Source: a virus. From it: a stretch of DNA of 56,037 nucleotides. The stretch covers positions 1 to 56,037 of the IMG/VR virus record IMGVR_UViG_3300034073_003591; one strand, 5' to 3'. Of the stretch, positions 22,855 through 31,963 are shown in pieces (the first letter of the stretch is position 1; every line of letters begins with the position of its first letter). Below the pieces are notes generated by a model that saw only the letters and a program-made list of their open reading frames with translations, made no database searches and was not told the origin of the DNA. A program made the translations under genes and the position numbers.

Positions 22855-23544
22855 TTAGGGGATCGCTATCCAATTTTCGCCATCGGAATTCTCTATTGAA
22901 TAACCGATGTCATGAAGCATATCAGAAACAGTCCACTCAGCGTCGCAAGACTTGTGATTATTTTCATAACAAATAACCGGACGACACTTTTTTATTGTTT
23001 CAAAAGCGCCACTAACAACATAAGGCTCATAACCTTCAACATCAATCTTTATAAAATCACAAGACATTTTCAAACTATCAATCGTAATCATCTTGACACG
23101 CTCACCACCAGATCCAATAGAGATCCCGGCTAGATTGAAAATATTTTCATCATCATAATAAGCATTTTTAAAAGCGTTAGAGCCATCTTCTGAAAACTTA
23201 TTCATCTCAGCGTCACCAACAAAATGACCAACTGCATTATTATAACAATGGACATCTTCAAGATTATTAGACTTCACATTTTTTACAAGCAAACTATACA
23301 TAGCAGCTTGAGGCTCAAAAGCATAAATCTTACAATTTGGATTTATTCGCTTATAAAGAATCGTGTGTGAGCCACAATGAGCACCCACATCTAGAACTAC
23401 AGAGGACGCTTTTATAAAATCACTTAAATTATCTAGCACGAAATTTTGCTCAAAAAATAAATTATCTTGCTTCTGTTTTAACATCTCTTCGTCATTATCA
23501 AAATACTCTATACTTCCAAACTTATTACTAATAATAAAAGTCAT
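22855..23544 (-). CDS. FkbM-family SAM-dependent methyltransferase
   Basis: 229 aa from ATG 23544, overlapping the DnaE stop (TGATG). VVLDVGAHCGSHT is the SAM-binding loop, KIYAFEP follows, and DFIKIDVEGYEPYVVSGA is the FkbM signature. FkbM enzymes O-methylate sugars and other small acceptors. Together with two glycosyltransferases it suggests that the phage decorates and caps a glycan, either on the virion or on DNA. Substrate unknown. Confidence 0.85.
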   Translation of the reverse strand: MTFIISNKFGSIEYFDNDEEMLKQKQDNLFFEQNFVLDNLSDFIKASSVVLDVGAHCGSHTILYKRINPNCKIYAFEPQAAMYSLLVKNVKSNNLEDVHCYNNAVGHFVGDAEMNKFSEDGSNAFKNAYYDDENIFNLAGISIGSGGERVKMITIDSLKMSCDFIKIDVEGYEPYVVSGAFETIKKCRPVICYENNHKSCDAEWTVSDMLHDIGYSIENSDGENWIAIP

Positions 23545-26500
23545 CACTCTGGCGCTTTCAAGTTTTTTCTATTAATGTAATCTTCAATTGTGATCAGTGA
23601 ATTTTCATTTGCAAAAGTGTAAGAATCAAGCCTAGCCGCTACTTCCAAATCTTTAACGTCATTCAGCTTAGCTGCAAACCACCCGGTCCCACCAATCAAA
23701 TGTCGCATTTTTGCATACATAGATGGGAATACAACAATTTTCAAAGTACGCTCTCCATCCCATGCATACACATTAGCCATATCTTTACCTTTAGCAGTAA
23801 CAAAAGTTCTTGTACTAAAGATATACAAAAGGCTACGATCAGAAAACGCATCACCAAGCCCAGTATCATACAACCATGAATACTCATGATTCTTGTTAAG
23901 ACTTTTGATCTTAGTCAGATTATATAGATCAGAACCAACATAATCGTAAGCATCACAGAACATATGTAAAGTTCTGTCACCGATAAGACAGTACAAAAAA
24001 TCCCTGTTTGCGATCTCAGCATTTCTATCACAGAAAACGCTGACAGACGCTGTCTGGTCCTCCATCTCCACACGCAAATATTTCGGGGTCTTCTTAGTTG
24101 ACCTAATAACAGCTTTCACCATTCTCAGATCAGAATAAATCTCATGGAACCCGTCAATAGGTTCAACAAACTCATCCATCTCGTTATTTGAAGATGACAT
24201 GTTGAAAGCAAAACCAAGAATTGGTAAATAATATTTCTCAAAATCATAAGAAGAAATATAACCAATATTTTGAAAACACCCCACCTTCTCCATGTTTTCT
24301 TTCAAAGGAGCTTTAACTGATGTTTTACTACATTTATTGACAAACTCATCATAAGAAGAATAAGGACGATGTTTAAAAATCTCAGCAATGGCGTTCTTGC
24401 CACATCCAAGAATGTTCTTCAAACCAAAACGAATACCATTCTCATCAATAGAAAAGGATTCGTCAGAAGCATTTACATCAGGAGGCAAAACAGTAATCCC
24501 AAGACGTTCAGCCTCCATCAAGTAAGCCGTAATTTTACTCTTCTCACTTTCATTTGAAAGCATCGACCAAATAAACTCACGAGGATAATTAATCTTCAAC
24601 CACATCGTCTGATATGAGAGCATCGAATAGGCGACAGCGTGCGACTTGTTAAACATATACAAAGCAGCAAGCTCAAAATCAGCCCAAATCTTCTCAGACT
24701 GCTTGCGAGTCAAATAAGTATTGCTACAAAACTTTTCTCTATATTCATCAAAACCTGCAGCATCACGTTTCTTACCAATAATCTTACGAAGCTTATCAGC
24801 CTCAGACCAAGAGAAATCGGCAAGAACAACAGCCATTTGCATAAGCTGTTCCTGAAAGATAACTGTGCCATAAGTGTCAGACAAAATATCTTTTACGACT
24901 TCATGAGGATACTTCGGGGAAGCAACTCCCTTTTTACAATCAATATAAGCCTGACCCTGAGAAAGAAGCGCACCAGGCCGGACCAAGGCGTTGGACACTA
25001 CCAAATCGTTAAAATTGTCGATACCCATTCGATCAATCAAATTGCGATAAGCAGCAGCATCAGCCTGAAATACACCGACAGTATTGCCATCATTAAAATT
25101 CTGGAAAACGGCAACATCGTCAAGTGCTAAAGACTTCTCTGTGACATCGACACCATGAATCTCACGGATCTTTTCAATGCAGTCCTTGATAACAGAAACA
25201 GTCTTCAACCCAAGAATATCAACTTTGATCAAACCAATCGACTCAGCGTCCTCCATATCAAAAGATGTAACAGGAGAACGACCATCACCGGAAGCATTCT
25301 TGCGACTCTCAACAGGACAAATTTCAGTCAAAGGAACAGAAGAAACAACCATACCGGCAGCATGAACACCAGTATTTCGGATACGGCCCTCAAGCTTCTT
25401 GGCAACAGGCAGAACATCCGGATACTTCTTAATAAACACCTTACCTTTATCAGTAGACTGCAACTCATCAAGAGTCTCAAAAAATGGTGTCACACTATTC
25501 GTTTCATCAAAAGGAACCTGAAACACACGGGCGACATCTTTAATAACAGATTTAGGCTTAAAAACACCATAAGTTGCAATAGCAGCAACATTATCAGACC
25601 CCCAACGATCAGACAAATACTGCTTCACCAACTCACGCCGCTTATCCTCAAAATCCAAATCGATATCAGGATAATCATTGCGGTCAGGATTCAAAAAACG
25701 AGAAAAAAGCAACCCATACTTAATCGGATCAACCTTAGAAATATCCAACAAGAAAGCAATAAGAGAACCACCAACAGAACCACGGCCAGGACCACGACCA
25801 ATATTGTTCATATCAGCCCACTTAACCAAATCCCAAACCATCAAGAAATAGTCGGCAAACCCCAATGAAGAAATAATAGAAATCTCTTCACCCAGACGGT
25901 CCAAATAAACCTGACCAGACAACCCCTTGTCTTCAATAGCATTCAAACACAAATCCATCAAATACTGATCGGAATCCAAAGCCTTAATATACTTCGGCAA
26001 AAGATTATTTTTCTTCTTCAACCTAGCAGAACACTTATCCGCAACCTCAACAGTATTTTCAAAATAAGAAACGTCATGAAAACCTTTATCCGCAAACCAC
26101 GACATCACTTCAGAAGCATCGGCAACATAAGGATTAATCTCATCAAACCGCAAAAAACGATCCGGATACATCCTATTAATCATCTCAGTAACATTACCAC
26201 CACCAGACAACTTCTCCTTAGCATTACGAACCTGCGCCGTATTCAAAGAAGGATACTGAGAAATCATCAGCAAAACTTCTTCATCATGAGCATCATGAGC
26301 AGTAGGGAAATGACAATCAGCAGTAGCAACAACTTTCTTCCCAAAAGAAGAAGCAAGATCAATCAAAGACTTATTCAAAGACACAGGATTCCAAGCCTGA
26401 ACCTCATAATAAAAATCATCACCAAAAATACTGATAAAGCGCTCAGACAACCGCTCCGCTTCAGTTAAATCACCACGCTCAATCGCCTTAGAAATAGCGC

Positions 26501-26918
26501 CACCCATACACCCAGACAAAGCAACAACATCACCATCAACTAAATCCTCCAACAAATCAAAATCCAAACGAGGCTTGTAATAAAAATTGTCACCCCAACC
26601 AACACTATTGGCCTTAAACAACTTTCTTAAGCCCTCATCGTTCTTAGCGAGAAGAATCAAATGAAAACGTTCCTGCTTTGAATCAGAATCGCGAGCAACA
26701 GAAGGAACAAAATAAGCCTCAATACCAAACAAAGGACGCACACCAAAAGAATCACAAGCATCCTGAAACTTCAGAACACCACCCATCGTCCCATGATCAG
26801 TAATAGCCGCAGCAAACTGGCCATTAGAAGACGCAACCCTAGCAATATCCAAAGGAGTAGACATCCCATCCAACAAAGAATACTCACTATGACAATGCAA
26901 ATGAACAAAATCAACCAC
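23544..26918 (-). CDS. dnaE: DNA polymerase III alpha subunit (DnaE)
   Basis: 1,124 aa with a GTG start. The N-terminal PHP domain has HLHCHSEYSLLDG (H6, H8, H10) and AAITDHGTMGG. The polymerase core has GRGPGRGSVGGSL and DYPDIDLDFEDKRRE with the catalytic aspartates. The fingers, helix-hairpin-helix region (IRFGLKNILGCGKNAI) and an OB-like C-terminus follow in DnaE order. It probably replaces a family A or B polymerase. Coding strand here is markedly G+T rich compared with the structural genes. Confidence 0.95.
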   Translation of the reverse strand: MVDFVHLHCHSEYSLLDGMSTPLDIARVASSNGQFAAAITDHGTMGGVLKFQDACDSFGVRPLFGIEAYFVPSVARDSDSKQERFHLILLAKNDEGLRKLFKANSVGWGDNFYYKPRLDFDLLEDLVDGDVVALSGCMGGAISKAIERGDLTEAERLSERFISIFGDDFYYEVQAWNPVSLNKSLIDLASSFGKKVVATADCHFPTAHDAHDEEVLLMISQYPSLNTAQVRNAKEKLSGGGNVTEMINRMYPDRFLRFDEINPYVADASEVMSWFADKGFHDVSYFENTVEVADKCSARLKKKNNLLPKYIKALDSDQYLMDLCLNAIEDKGLSGQVYLDRLGEEISIISSLGFADYFLMVWDLVKWADMNNIGRGPGRGSVGGSLIAFLLDISKVDPIKYGLLFSRFLNPDRNDYPDIDLDFEDKRRELVKQYLSDRWGSDNVAAIATYGVFKPKSVIKDVARVFQVPFDETNSVTPFFETLDELQSTDKGKVFIKKYPDVLPVAKKLEGRIRNTGVHAAGMVVSSVPLTEICPVESRKNASGDGRSPVTSFDMEDAESIGLIKVDILGLKTVSVIKDCIEKIREIHGVDVTEKSLALDDVAVFQNFNDGNTVGVFQADAAAYRNLIDRMGIDNFNDLVVSNALVRPGALLSQGQAYIDCKKGVASPKYPHEVVKDILSDTYGTVIFQEQLMQMAVVLADFSWSEADKLRKIIGKKRDAAGFDEYREKFCSNTYLTRKQSEKIWADFELAALYMFNKSHAVAYSMLSYQTMWLKINYPREFIWSMLSNESEKSKITAYLMEAERLGITVLPPDVNASDESFSIDENGIRFGLKNILGCGKNAIAEIFKHRPYSSYDEFVNKCSKTSVKAPLKENMEKVGCFQNIGYISSYDFEKYYLPILGFAFNMSSSNNEMDEFVEPIDGFHEIYSDLRMVKAVIRSTKKTPKYLRVEMEDQTASVSVFCDRNAEIANRDFLYCLIGDRTLHMFCDAYDYVGSDLYNLTKIKSLNKNHEYSWLYDTGLGDAFSDRSLLYIFSTRTFVTAKGKDMANVYAWDGERTLKIVVFPSMYAKMRHLIGGTGWFAAKLNDVKDLEVAARLDSYTFANENSLITIEDYINRKNLKAPE

Positions 26919-27516
26919 GGCCAGAACCCTTCCTAAACACTAAAGCAGTAGAATAATCACGATGAGCATGAAGCTGCCGCTTATTACCCGGCTGCTTCCT
27001 AAACCCACGAACCATCAAAGAATCTACCAAACGAACCCCCGGAAAAAGCTCAGCACGATCAGAAAAAAGACGAGTCTGCCACACCATCCGACCAGACGTA
27101 ACCTGATCCTGACACTTCAAAACAACAAACTTCGAAGCAACACGACAACACTCATCAACACCAGCATAAATCAACTCAAGACGATCAGCAGCAGAAACAT
27201 AAGAGCCACCCACCCCATAAGAATCATCACCAGCAAACTCGCCAGAACGACCATTCAACTTATAAGGAGGATCAAAAACCACCGTATCAAAAGAACAATC
27301 ACCAAAAGGCAAATCTGTGAAATCCACCGAAACCCCTAACGGCGACTTCTCCACAACCAAATCACAACCAACAAACACCTCCGGACAAAACTTAGACCAC
27401 CAACGACCCAAACCATACGTCACATCCAAAACAGAACCAGGAAAATAACCAATCTCAGCTAAATCAACAACAAGATCAGCATTACTCGTCCTGTCACCAA
27501 AAGCATAAACAGTCAC
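26911..27516 (-). CDS. DNA methyltransferase (DPPY type)
   Basis: 201 aa. SVLDVTYGLGRWW (29-40) is the SAM loop and FDPPYKLNG (DPPY at 82-85) the catalytic motif of amino (N6-adenine or N4-cytosine) methyltransferases. A late STALVFRK strand closes the fold. No target-recognition domain of full size is present, so specificity is unclear. It probably protects phage DNA. No cognate restriction gene nearby. Overlaps the DnaE start. Confidence 0.85.
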   Translation of the reverse strand: MTVYAFGDRTSNADLVVDLAEIGYFPGSVLDVTYGLGRWWSKFCPEVFVGCDLVVEKSPLGVSVDFTDLPFGDCSFDTVVFDPPYKLNGRSGEFAGDDSYGVGGSYVSAADRLELIYAGVDECCRVASKFVVLKCQDQVTSGRMVWQTRLFSDRAELFPGVRLVDSLMVRGFRKQPGNKRQLHAHRDYSTALVFRKGSGRG

Positions 27517-27521
27517 AAAAC

Positions 27522-27671
27522 CTACTTAACAGAACGACCCGAACCAGACAACGCAGTAAAAACAAACCAAACAATACCAAGCTTCCAACTATACAAAAAA
27601 GTACAAACAACAGGTATACCAGCAACAACCAAAGTCTCGGCAACAGAAAAAATTCTAGACCTACCAGACAT
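27522..27671 (-). CDS. 49-aa membrane protein
   Basis: ATG 27671 with GGAGG 6 nt upstream. Two hydrophobic segments (VAETLVVAGIPVVCTFLYSW and LGIVWFVFTALS) separated by a short turn, with basic ends (MSGRSR, GSGRSVK). Located between the HAD and methyltransferase genes. A tiny inner-membrane protein of unknown role. Confidence 0.65.
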   Translation of the reverse strand: MSGRSRIFSVAETLVVAGIPVVCTFLYSWKLGIVWFVFTALSGSGRSVK

Positions 27672-27672
27672 A

Positions 27673-28191
27673 TCAAACCTCCAAATCAAACAAAGATCCA
27701 ACAGAATCAAAATCATCCCAAAACTGGGAATTATACCAAGCACGCCTCAGAAAAGCCTTACCACCACCATCAACAACAGAACGAACCTCATAAGGATTAT
27801 CCTCAACTAAAAACAACCCACCACAATCACGCAAAACATCAATCTTAGAACCAACATCAGCAAAAACAACATCAGAATACTGAAACTTCCAATCATCCAG
27901 CCAGTCATGCACACAACCGCGAGAAGCATCAGAACTACGAGCAGTCACAAAAACAACATCAAACCCGCGACCCCACAAAGAATTCACAACATACCAAGAA
28001 GAAACAAAAGGCTTCAAATTCTTCCAAAACAAAACATCACCAAAAACATCAGAAGCCAACTCATCCTCAAAACCACCAACAAGCCAATGAGCATAGTCAT
28101 AATTTTCAATGCCAAGCCGGTCCAAAGCGACATTGATGCCAGCTGCGATATCCGCGATAACACCATCAATATCAAAACATACAGTAGCCAT
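27673..28191 (-). CDS. HAD-superfamily phosphatase
   Basis: 172 aa. FDIDGVIAD with catalytic D7 and D9 (HAD motif I), VVFVTARS (motif II, Thr) and LFLVEDNPYE (motif IV region). This resembles phage 5'-nucleotidase/HAD hydrolases that act on nucleotides or nucleic-acid ends. GAGG 5 nt upstream of ATG. It follows a terminator-like element, so its promoter must be nearby or it depends on read-through. Confidence 0.8.
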   Translation of the reverse strand: MATVCFDIDGVIADIAAGINVALDRLGIENYDYAHWLVGGFEDELASDVFGDVLFWKNLKPFVSSWYVVNSLWGRGFDVVFVTARSSDASRGCVHDWLDDWKFQYSDVVFADVGSKIDVLRDCGGLFLVEDNPYEVRSVVDGGGKAFLRRAWYNSQFWDDFDSVGSLFDLEV

Positions 28192-28200
28192 AATTACCTC

Positions 28201-28266
28201 AAAAAATTAAAGAATGTGGGCGTCCGCAAAGCGATAAAGTGAATAATGCAAGACACACCGCCCACA
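28201..28266 (-). terminator. probable terminator after the ssDNA-binding protein
   Basis: On the minus strand TGTGGGCG (28266-28259) pairs with CGCCCACA (28222-28215) around a 36-nt loop, followed by TTCTTTAATTTTTT. The long loop makes it weaker than the other terminators, so partial read-through to the HAD gene is likely. Confidence 0.55.
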
Positions 28267-28285
28267 AAACTTTATGATACCAAAA

Positions 28286-28930
28286 TCACCAACTGTCTAC
28301 GTTAAATTCACCAGTCGTCAAAAACGTCTTCTGCTTTTCATAAGCAAGCACCATGTAAACATTGTCGAGCTGATGAAGCGGAAGATTTGCAATTGACGGG
28401 TCAGGATCAGACGCTCCCAGCGGGATCAAGCTGTAATTTGTATCCTGAGCGCCGGACCCGGTACGGCTATACTTAAAAGTCTGATTTGTAATCGTACCAA
28501 ATTCCTTAGCGTACTCCATGATCATCAGGCCAACATGTCGCTGGTTGAAAGTTGTATCAAGAATACGAGACTCCCAAACCCCATCAATCTCAACAGCAAC
28601 GTTGATTAGAAGATGAGGCTTCGGACGCCAGCGTGAATCCTGATTAATCTGCTCAGAAGCCCAGCACCGATAGCCATGCTCAGCCATTGATAAAGTAGAG
28701 GCGCACCGCCACTTCCAATTGATTGGTGATGTAACTACAGGAACAACAATGCCTGTCCCTGCGTCTTCACTGTACCCGCGAGAATCCTCTGTAAGCTCTT
28801 GCAGGAATCTGATTCTGTAAGTGTCTCCTGATTGAAGGTTGAAAAACTTCTTACCAGTCCCCCCAGAAGAACCTGACTGGGGGATGCTCTTTTCGATATC
28901 CTTAAGTGTTTTAATGCTTGAAAATGTCAT
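28286..28930 (-). CDS. ssDNA-binding protein (phage type)
   Basis: 214 aa from ATG 28930 (GGAG 6 nt upstream). KFFNLQSGDTYRIRFLQEL is the first OB-fold strand pattern of a group of phage proteins annotated as ssDNA binding. It also carries a WKWRCASTLSMAEHGYRCWA segment (two cysteines). It follows primase and helicase in the same operon, consistent with coating of the lagging strand. Assignment rests on pattern and context. Confidence 0.6.
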   Translation of the reverse strand: MTFSSIKTLKDIEKSIPQSGSSGGTGKKFFNLQSGDTYRIRFLQELTEDSRGYSEDAGTGIVVPVVTSPINWKWRCASTLSMAEHGYRCWASEQINQDSRWRPKPHLLINVAVEIDGVWESRILDTTFNQRHVGLMIMEYAKEFGTITNQTFKYSRTGSGAQDTNYSLIPLGASDPDPSIANLPLHQLDNVYMVLAYEKQKTFLTTGEFNVDSW

Positions 28931-28931
28931 T

Positions 28932-29882
28932 TTATACTCCAATGTGATTTATTTTATTAATGATAGCATCCTGTATTTGATGCTCTGTCATGTCGCCAGG
29001 ATCTTTTATGCCGTCAGGTATTTTAACGGTAAACAAGTCCTTGCCACAGCATTGATCAATTATAACACGCTGCATCTCGCGTCCTGCATCATCATTGTCA
29101 GAAAATATGATGATTTGATCAAAATATTTACTCATTAGACTAATCTGATTATGTGAAACTTTAGCTCCAAGAGTTGCTACAACGTTTTCAAAACCAGATT
29201 GTTTTACTTTTATAGCATCTAAACTCCCTTCACAGACAATTACAGAGTCAAACAGTTTAGCATTCTGTATATTGAATAATACGTCAGCTCTTCTGAAGCT
29301 TTTGTTGTATAGATATCTTGGATCTTGCCATTCATGAATTGCACGGCCTATCAAACCAACAAGCTTATACTGCGAATCACGAACAGGTATCGTTATCCTA
29401 TCTTTAACTTTTGAATACCCTATCTCGAAATGCTCCAGAGTTTCTAAACTAAACCCTCTATCAATAAGAGTTGATAGTTTATCTAAAGAATCTAAAGATG
29501 AATAATCAATCGCAACAGATTCTATTGAAAGCGTCTCTGATTGAGCAGTCTCATCTAAATACGAGTCCAACTGTCTTTGCAGATTGATAGGATCAAGAAT
29601 CCACTCTTTACTAAATGTTTTACCAGTAATATGCTTATAAAGCTGTCTAAAATTACCTTTTTTGCCGCAAGAGGGGTTGAAGCATTGCCACAATCCTGTT
29701 TTTAAATTTATGTAGCAAGCAGGACTATTAGTATTGTCATGAAATGGGCAATATATCGCAACCTCAGTACCGGACTGCGTATGAACTTCAATATTATTGC
29801 TATTTAAAAGATCTAATACTGACTTTTGTATATTACCCGATGAAAACAATTTTGAATCCAAAGAGTTGCCTCTCACGATCAT
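28932..29882 (-). CDS. dnaG: DnaG-type DNA primase
   Basis: 316 aa. The zinc-binding domain CPFH...C...C (C45, H48, C67, C72) is a CHC2-type finger. The TOPRIM domain has VIVCEGSLDAIKV (E218) and FSDNDDAG. The RNA-polymerase basic core is compact and the DnaB-binding C-terminal domain is missing, so this is a short phage primase. The start is uncertain: ATG 29882 overlaps the upstream gene by 50 nt, and a TTG at 29861 has GAGAGG 7 nt before it. Confidence 0.9.
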   Translation of the reverse strand: MIVRGNSLDSKLFSSGNIQKSVLDLLNSNNIEVHTQSGTEVAIYCPFHDNTNSPACYINLKTGLWQCFNPSCGKKGNFRQLYKHITGKTFSKEWILDPINLQRQLDSYLDETAQSETLSIESVAIDYSSLDSLDKLSTLIDRGFSLETLEHFEIGYSKVKDRITIPVRDSQYKLVGLIGRAIHEWQDPRYLYNKSFRRADVLFNIQNAKLFDSVIVCEGSLDAIKVKQSGFENVVATLGAKVSHNQISLMSKYFDQIIIFSDNDDAGREMQRVIIDQCCGKDLFTVKIPDGIKDPGDMTEHQIQDAIINKINHIGV

Positions 29883-30027
29883 AGTCTGTGATTAAGTTTG
29901 TCTTTGAAAACTCAACCTTTTCACTAATAATATCTTCAATCCATTGCCGTAAACGTACGACTGCTTCAATATCAACAGCCTCTCCGCATTCTACATGGAC
30001 AACATTATCGTTTACCCTACGTCCCAT
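29833..30027 (-). CDS. hypothetical 64-aa protein between helicase and primase
   Basis: Starts MGRRVNDNVVHVECGEAVDI and ends with a beta-like FGFKIVFIG. Acidic helical core (VVRLRQWIEDIISEKVEF). It overlaps the helicase end by 16 nt and the primase start by up to 50 nt. Its position hints at a replisome accessory role. Not recognised. Confidence 0.55.
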   Translation of the reverse strand: MGRRVNDNVVHVECGEAVDIEAVVRLRQWIEDIISEKVEFSKTNLITDYDRERQLFGFKIVFIG

Positions 30028-31232
30028 TCTTCACCCCACTTTCCTGTCTCAAGATCCCATCTTAAATAAAAGCCGAAGTGTGTTGCCCTACGAACTTTTC
30101 TCGAAACAACTTGAAAAAGATCAGAGTTAAATTCTCTGTGAATCGCCAACACAAGATCGGCATCATAAGCCAATTGCTTAGACCAGGCGACTTCTTCAAG
30201 TTCAGGAGGTCTATCGCCATGACCGTCAGACATCGTTACAGCAGCAACATCGATAATCGGCACATTGTTTTTTACAGCGATTCTCTTAAATGCCTTTGAT
30301 AGATTTTTTGCCTTTTCAGTTTCATTTCTTGCACCAGTCGCATCGTCAAAAAGGCCATGATAGTCAAGAATAACAAGATCAGGCTGATACTGGTCAATCT
30401 TAGCCTGAACCATATTCTGGTCTGCAGTTTCAAGACCCTCTGATGTGATCAAGTAAATAGGCTGCTTACCACCAAATGTTTGCTCAGCCCAGCCTTCATA
30501 GGTTCCAACAATTGATGGATTAGCTTTAATCAAGTCTGTATTGGTGAAATACCCCTCACCATTATTAAGCAAAGTATCAAGCCGTTGACCTTCTTGCTTC
30601 TTATTCATCTCAAGAGAAATGATCATAGGTCGGTAGCCAGCACGCCATGCGTTAACCGCAAAGAGCCTCGCAATAAACGACTTACCTACGCCAGTCCAGC
30701 CAAGTAGTACAATGAAGTCGCCCTCTTGCCATCCACCAAAAGTCTTATCAATGACATCAATCCCACTAGGTATCCCTACATACTGCTTATCTGGATTTTT
30801 AGATCTTTCAAGAAGATCATCATATCTATCTCGCCACTCTCCAACAAGATCAGTATCTTTTAAAGCACTTGAATACTTATAAAGTTTACTGGTGCTCTCC
30901 ATCAAGTAGGAGAGAGCTTCTTTAGGACCCATCTCACCAATTAAAGAGTGAGCTTTTGCAACAATCTGCCTTGTCTGAAAGGCCAGCGACTCCTTTTTAG
31001 CAAGATCAACATAATACTCCAAAGGTTCAGGAGTATTCATGTATTCAAAGTCTGAGAAATGTGACTTTACTGTATCTTTGGATGGAACCTTTTTATGATC
31101 ATCGTAATGAGAAACGATAAAGTTCCACACATCACGATATTGAACAAAAACATTTTCAACACCTGAGTTGACAGCGTCAACATAATTTGTTGAATCAATA
31201 ATTGAATTCAACAGTTTGATTTCGTAGTTCAA
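30012..31232 (-). CDS. dnaB: DnaB-type replicative helicase
   Basis: 406 aa from a TTG start overlapping the previous TGA. The RecA-like motor has IVLLGWTGVGKSFIARLF (Walker A, about 178-190), MIISLEMNKKQ (H1a with Glu) and LVILDYHGLFDD (Walker B). The IAVKNNVPIIDVAAV and H4 strand regions match DnaB. The N-terminal domain is short. It unwinds the fork and recruits the primase encoded two genes later. Confidence 0.92.
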   Translation of the reverse strand: MNYEIKLLNSIIDSTNYVDAVNSGVENVFVQYRDVWNFIVSHYDDHKKVPSKDTVKSHFSDFEYMNTPEPLEYYVDLAKKESLAFQTRQIVAKAHSLIGEMGPKEALSYLMESTSKLYKYSSALKDTDLVGEWRDRYDDLLERSKNPDKQYVGIPSGIDVIDKTFGGWQEGDFIVLLGWTGVGKSFIARLFAVNAWRAGYRPMIISLEMNKKQEGQRLDTLLNNGEGYFTNTDLIKANPSIVGTYEGWAEQTFGGKQPIYLITSEGLETADQNMVQAKIDQYQPDLVILDYHGLFDDATGARNETEKAKNLSKAFKRIAVKNNVPIIDVAAVTMSDGHGDRPPELEEVAWSKQLAYDADLVLAIHREFNSDLFQVVSRKVRRATHFGFYLRWDLETGKWGEEWDVG

Positions 31233-31534
31233 GAGTTTTCCAATCTTTTACGGGTTTCTTCTACGATATCTTGAAAGCGAAGCTTAGCTTCGTTTTCATA
31301 TTTTACTTTTTCAACAATCTGCCTTGATTCAATGGCAAAATCAAAAATAAGAAATGGACCTTGCCTATTTTCAAAATACCACTTTACAGCTTTTTCAAGC
31401 AACTCGCCATCATAGTGCTTAACAAGGCTATCAGCTATCTCTGACTGACGAGGGTTGTCCGGAATAAATAATTTATGCGATTTCTCTGAACAGTCCCTGA
31501 ATAAGTTGATCAGATCGCTTCCAGTTAGTTTCAT
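31229..31534 (-). CDS. hypothetical protein, possible helicase loader
   Basis: 101 aa, helical. LINLFRDCSEKSHKLFIPD and a charged C-terminal helix (KYENEAKLRFQDIVEETRKR). It directly precedes the DnaB gene with overlapping stop/start, the place where helicase loaders or replisome organisers often lie. No AAA+ motif, so the loader idea is context only. The start lies about 60 nt inside the WhiB gene. Confidence 0.5.
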   Translation of the reverse strand: MKLTGSDLINLFRDCSEKSHKLFIPDNPRQSEIADSLVKHYDGELLEKAVKWYFENRQGPFLIFDFAIESRQIVEKVKYENEAKLRFQDIVEETRKRLENS

Positions 31535-31769
31535 CTTCCGACTCCGCTTCCTCCCATGTCCTTATAAGGAACTCTATCTCAGATAGTCCGCCGTTGACAC
31601 CGACAAATTCTGATTTTTCATAAATTGCTGAATACAGGCATTCTAGTCGGACAGGGCATTTCTCACAGATTGATTTTGCAATTTTAATCTCCTCATAATT
31701 AGAGGAAATCCAATATGATTGGTTTACATGGTTATTGCATAAAGCCTCTGAAAGCCAGTCAGCTACCAT
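31473..31769 (-). CDS. whiB: second WhiB-family regulator
   Basis: 98 aa. Cysteines C11, C35, C38 and C44 match the WhiB cluster ligands exactly as in the copy at 3411-3695. The turn motif is GVNGG (57-61) in place of GVWGG; loss of this tryptophan could change contacts with the sigma factor. The C-terminal tail is acidic and not basic, so DNA binding may be altered. It is in the replication operon, next to the helicase. Confidence 0.9.
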   Translation of the reverse strand: MVADWLSEALCNNHVNQSYWISSNYEEIKIAKSICEKCPVRLECLYSAIYEKSEFVGVNGGLSEIEFLIRTWEEAESEDETNWKRSDQLIQGLFREIA

Positions 31770-31962
31770 TTTCGCTATCTAGCTCCCGAAGCCTAGACTC
31801 AATTTGCTCATCGACAGCCCTCCACAATTCAGCCCATGCTTTTTCATCATTTTCCGACGACGCCTTAACTCTGGCACCAGCGTCAAGCCGAAGAGATTCG
31901 TAGTTACCAAGATTCTTAGTAATACCAATTGATGCCCAGATTTCTACATTTGAATTTTCCAA
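31759..31962 (-). CDS. hypothetical protein, KNLGNYESLRLDAG type
   Basis: 67 aa. ITKNLGNYESLRLDAGARV is a beta hairpin motif found in many small phage proteins, followed by an acidic helix (AWAELWRAVDEQIESRLREL). Stop overlaps the WhiB start. Function unknown. Confidence 0.65.
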   Translation of the reverse strand: MENSNVEIWASIGITKNLGNYESLRLDAGARVKASSENDEKAWAELWRAVDEQIESRLRELDSENGS

Positions 31963-31963
31963 T

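Noticed and set aside
25155-25868. 237-codon plus-strand frame inside the polymerase gene
   Set aside because: Antisense of a clearly conserved DnaE; composition unlike a protein.
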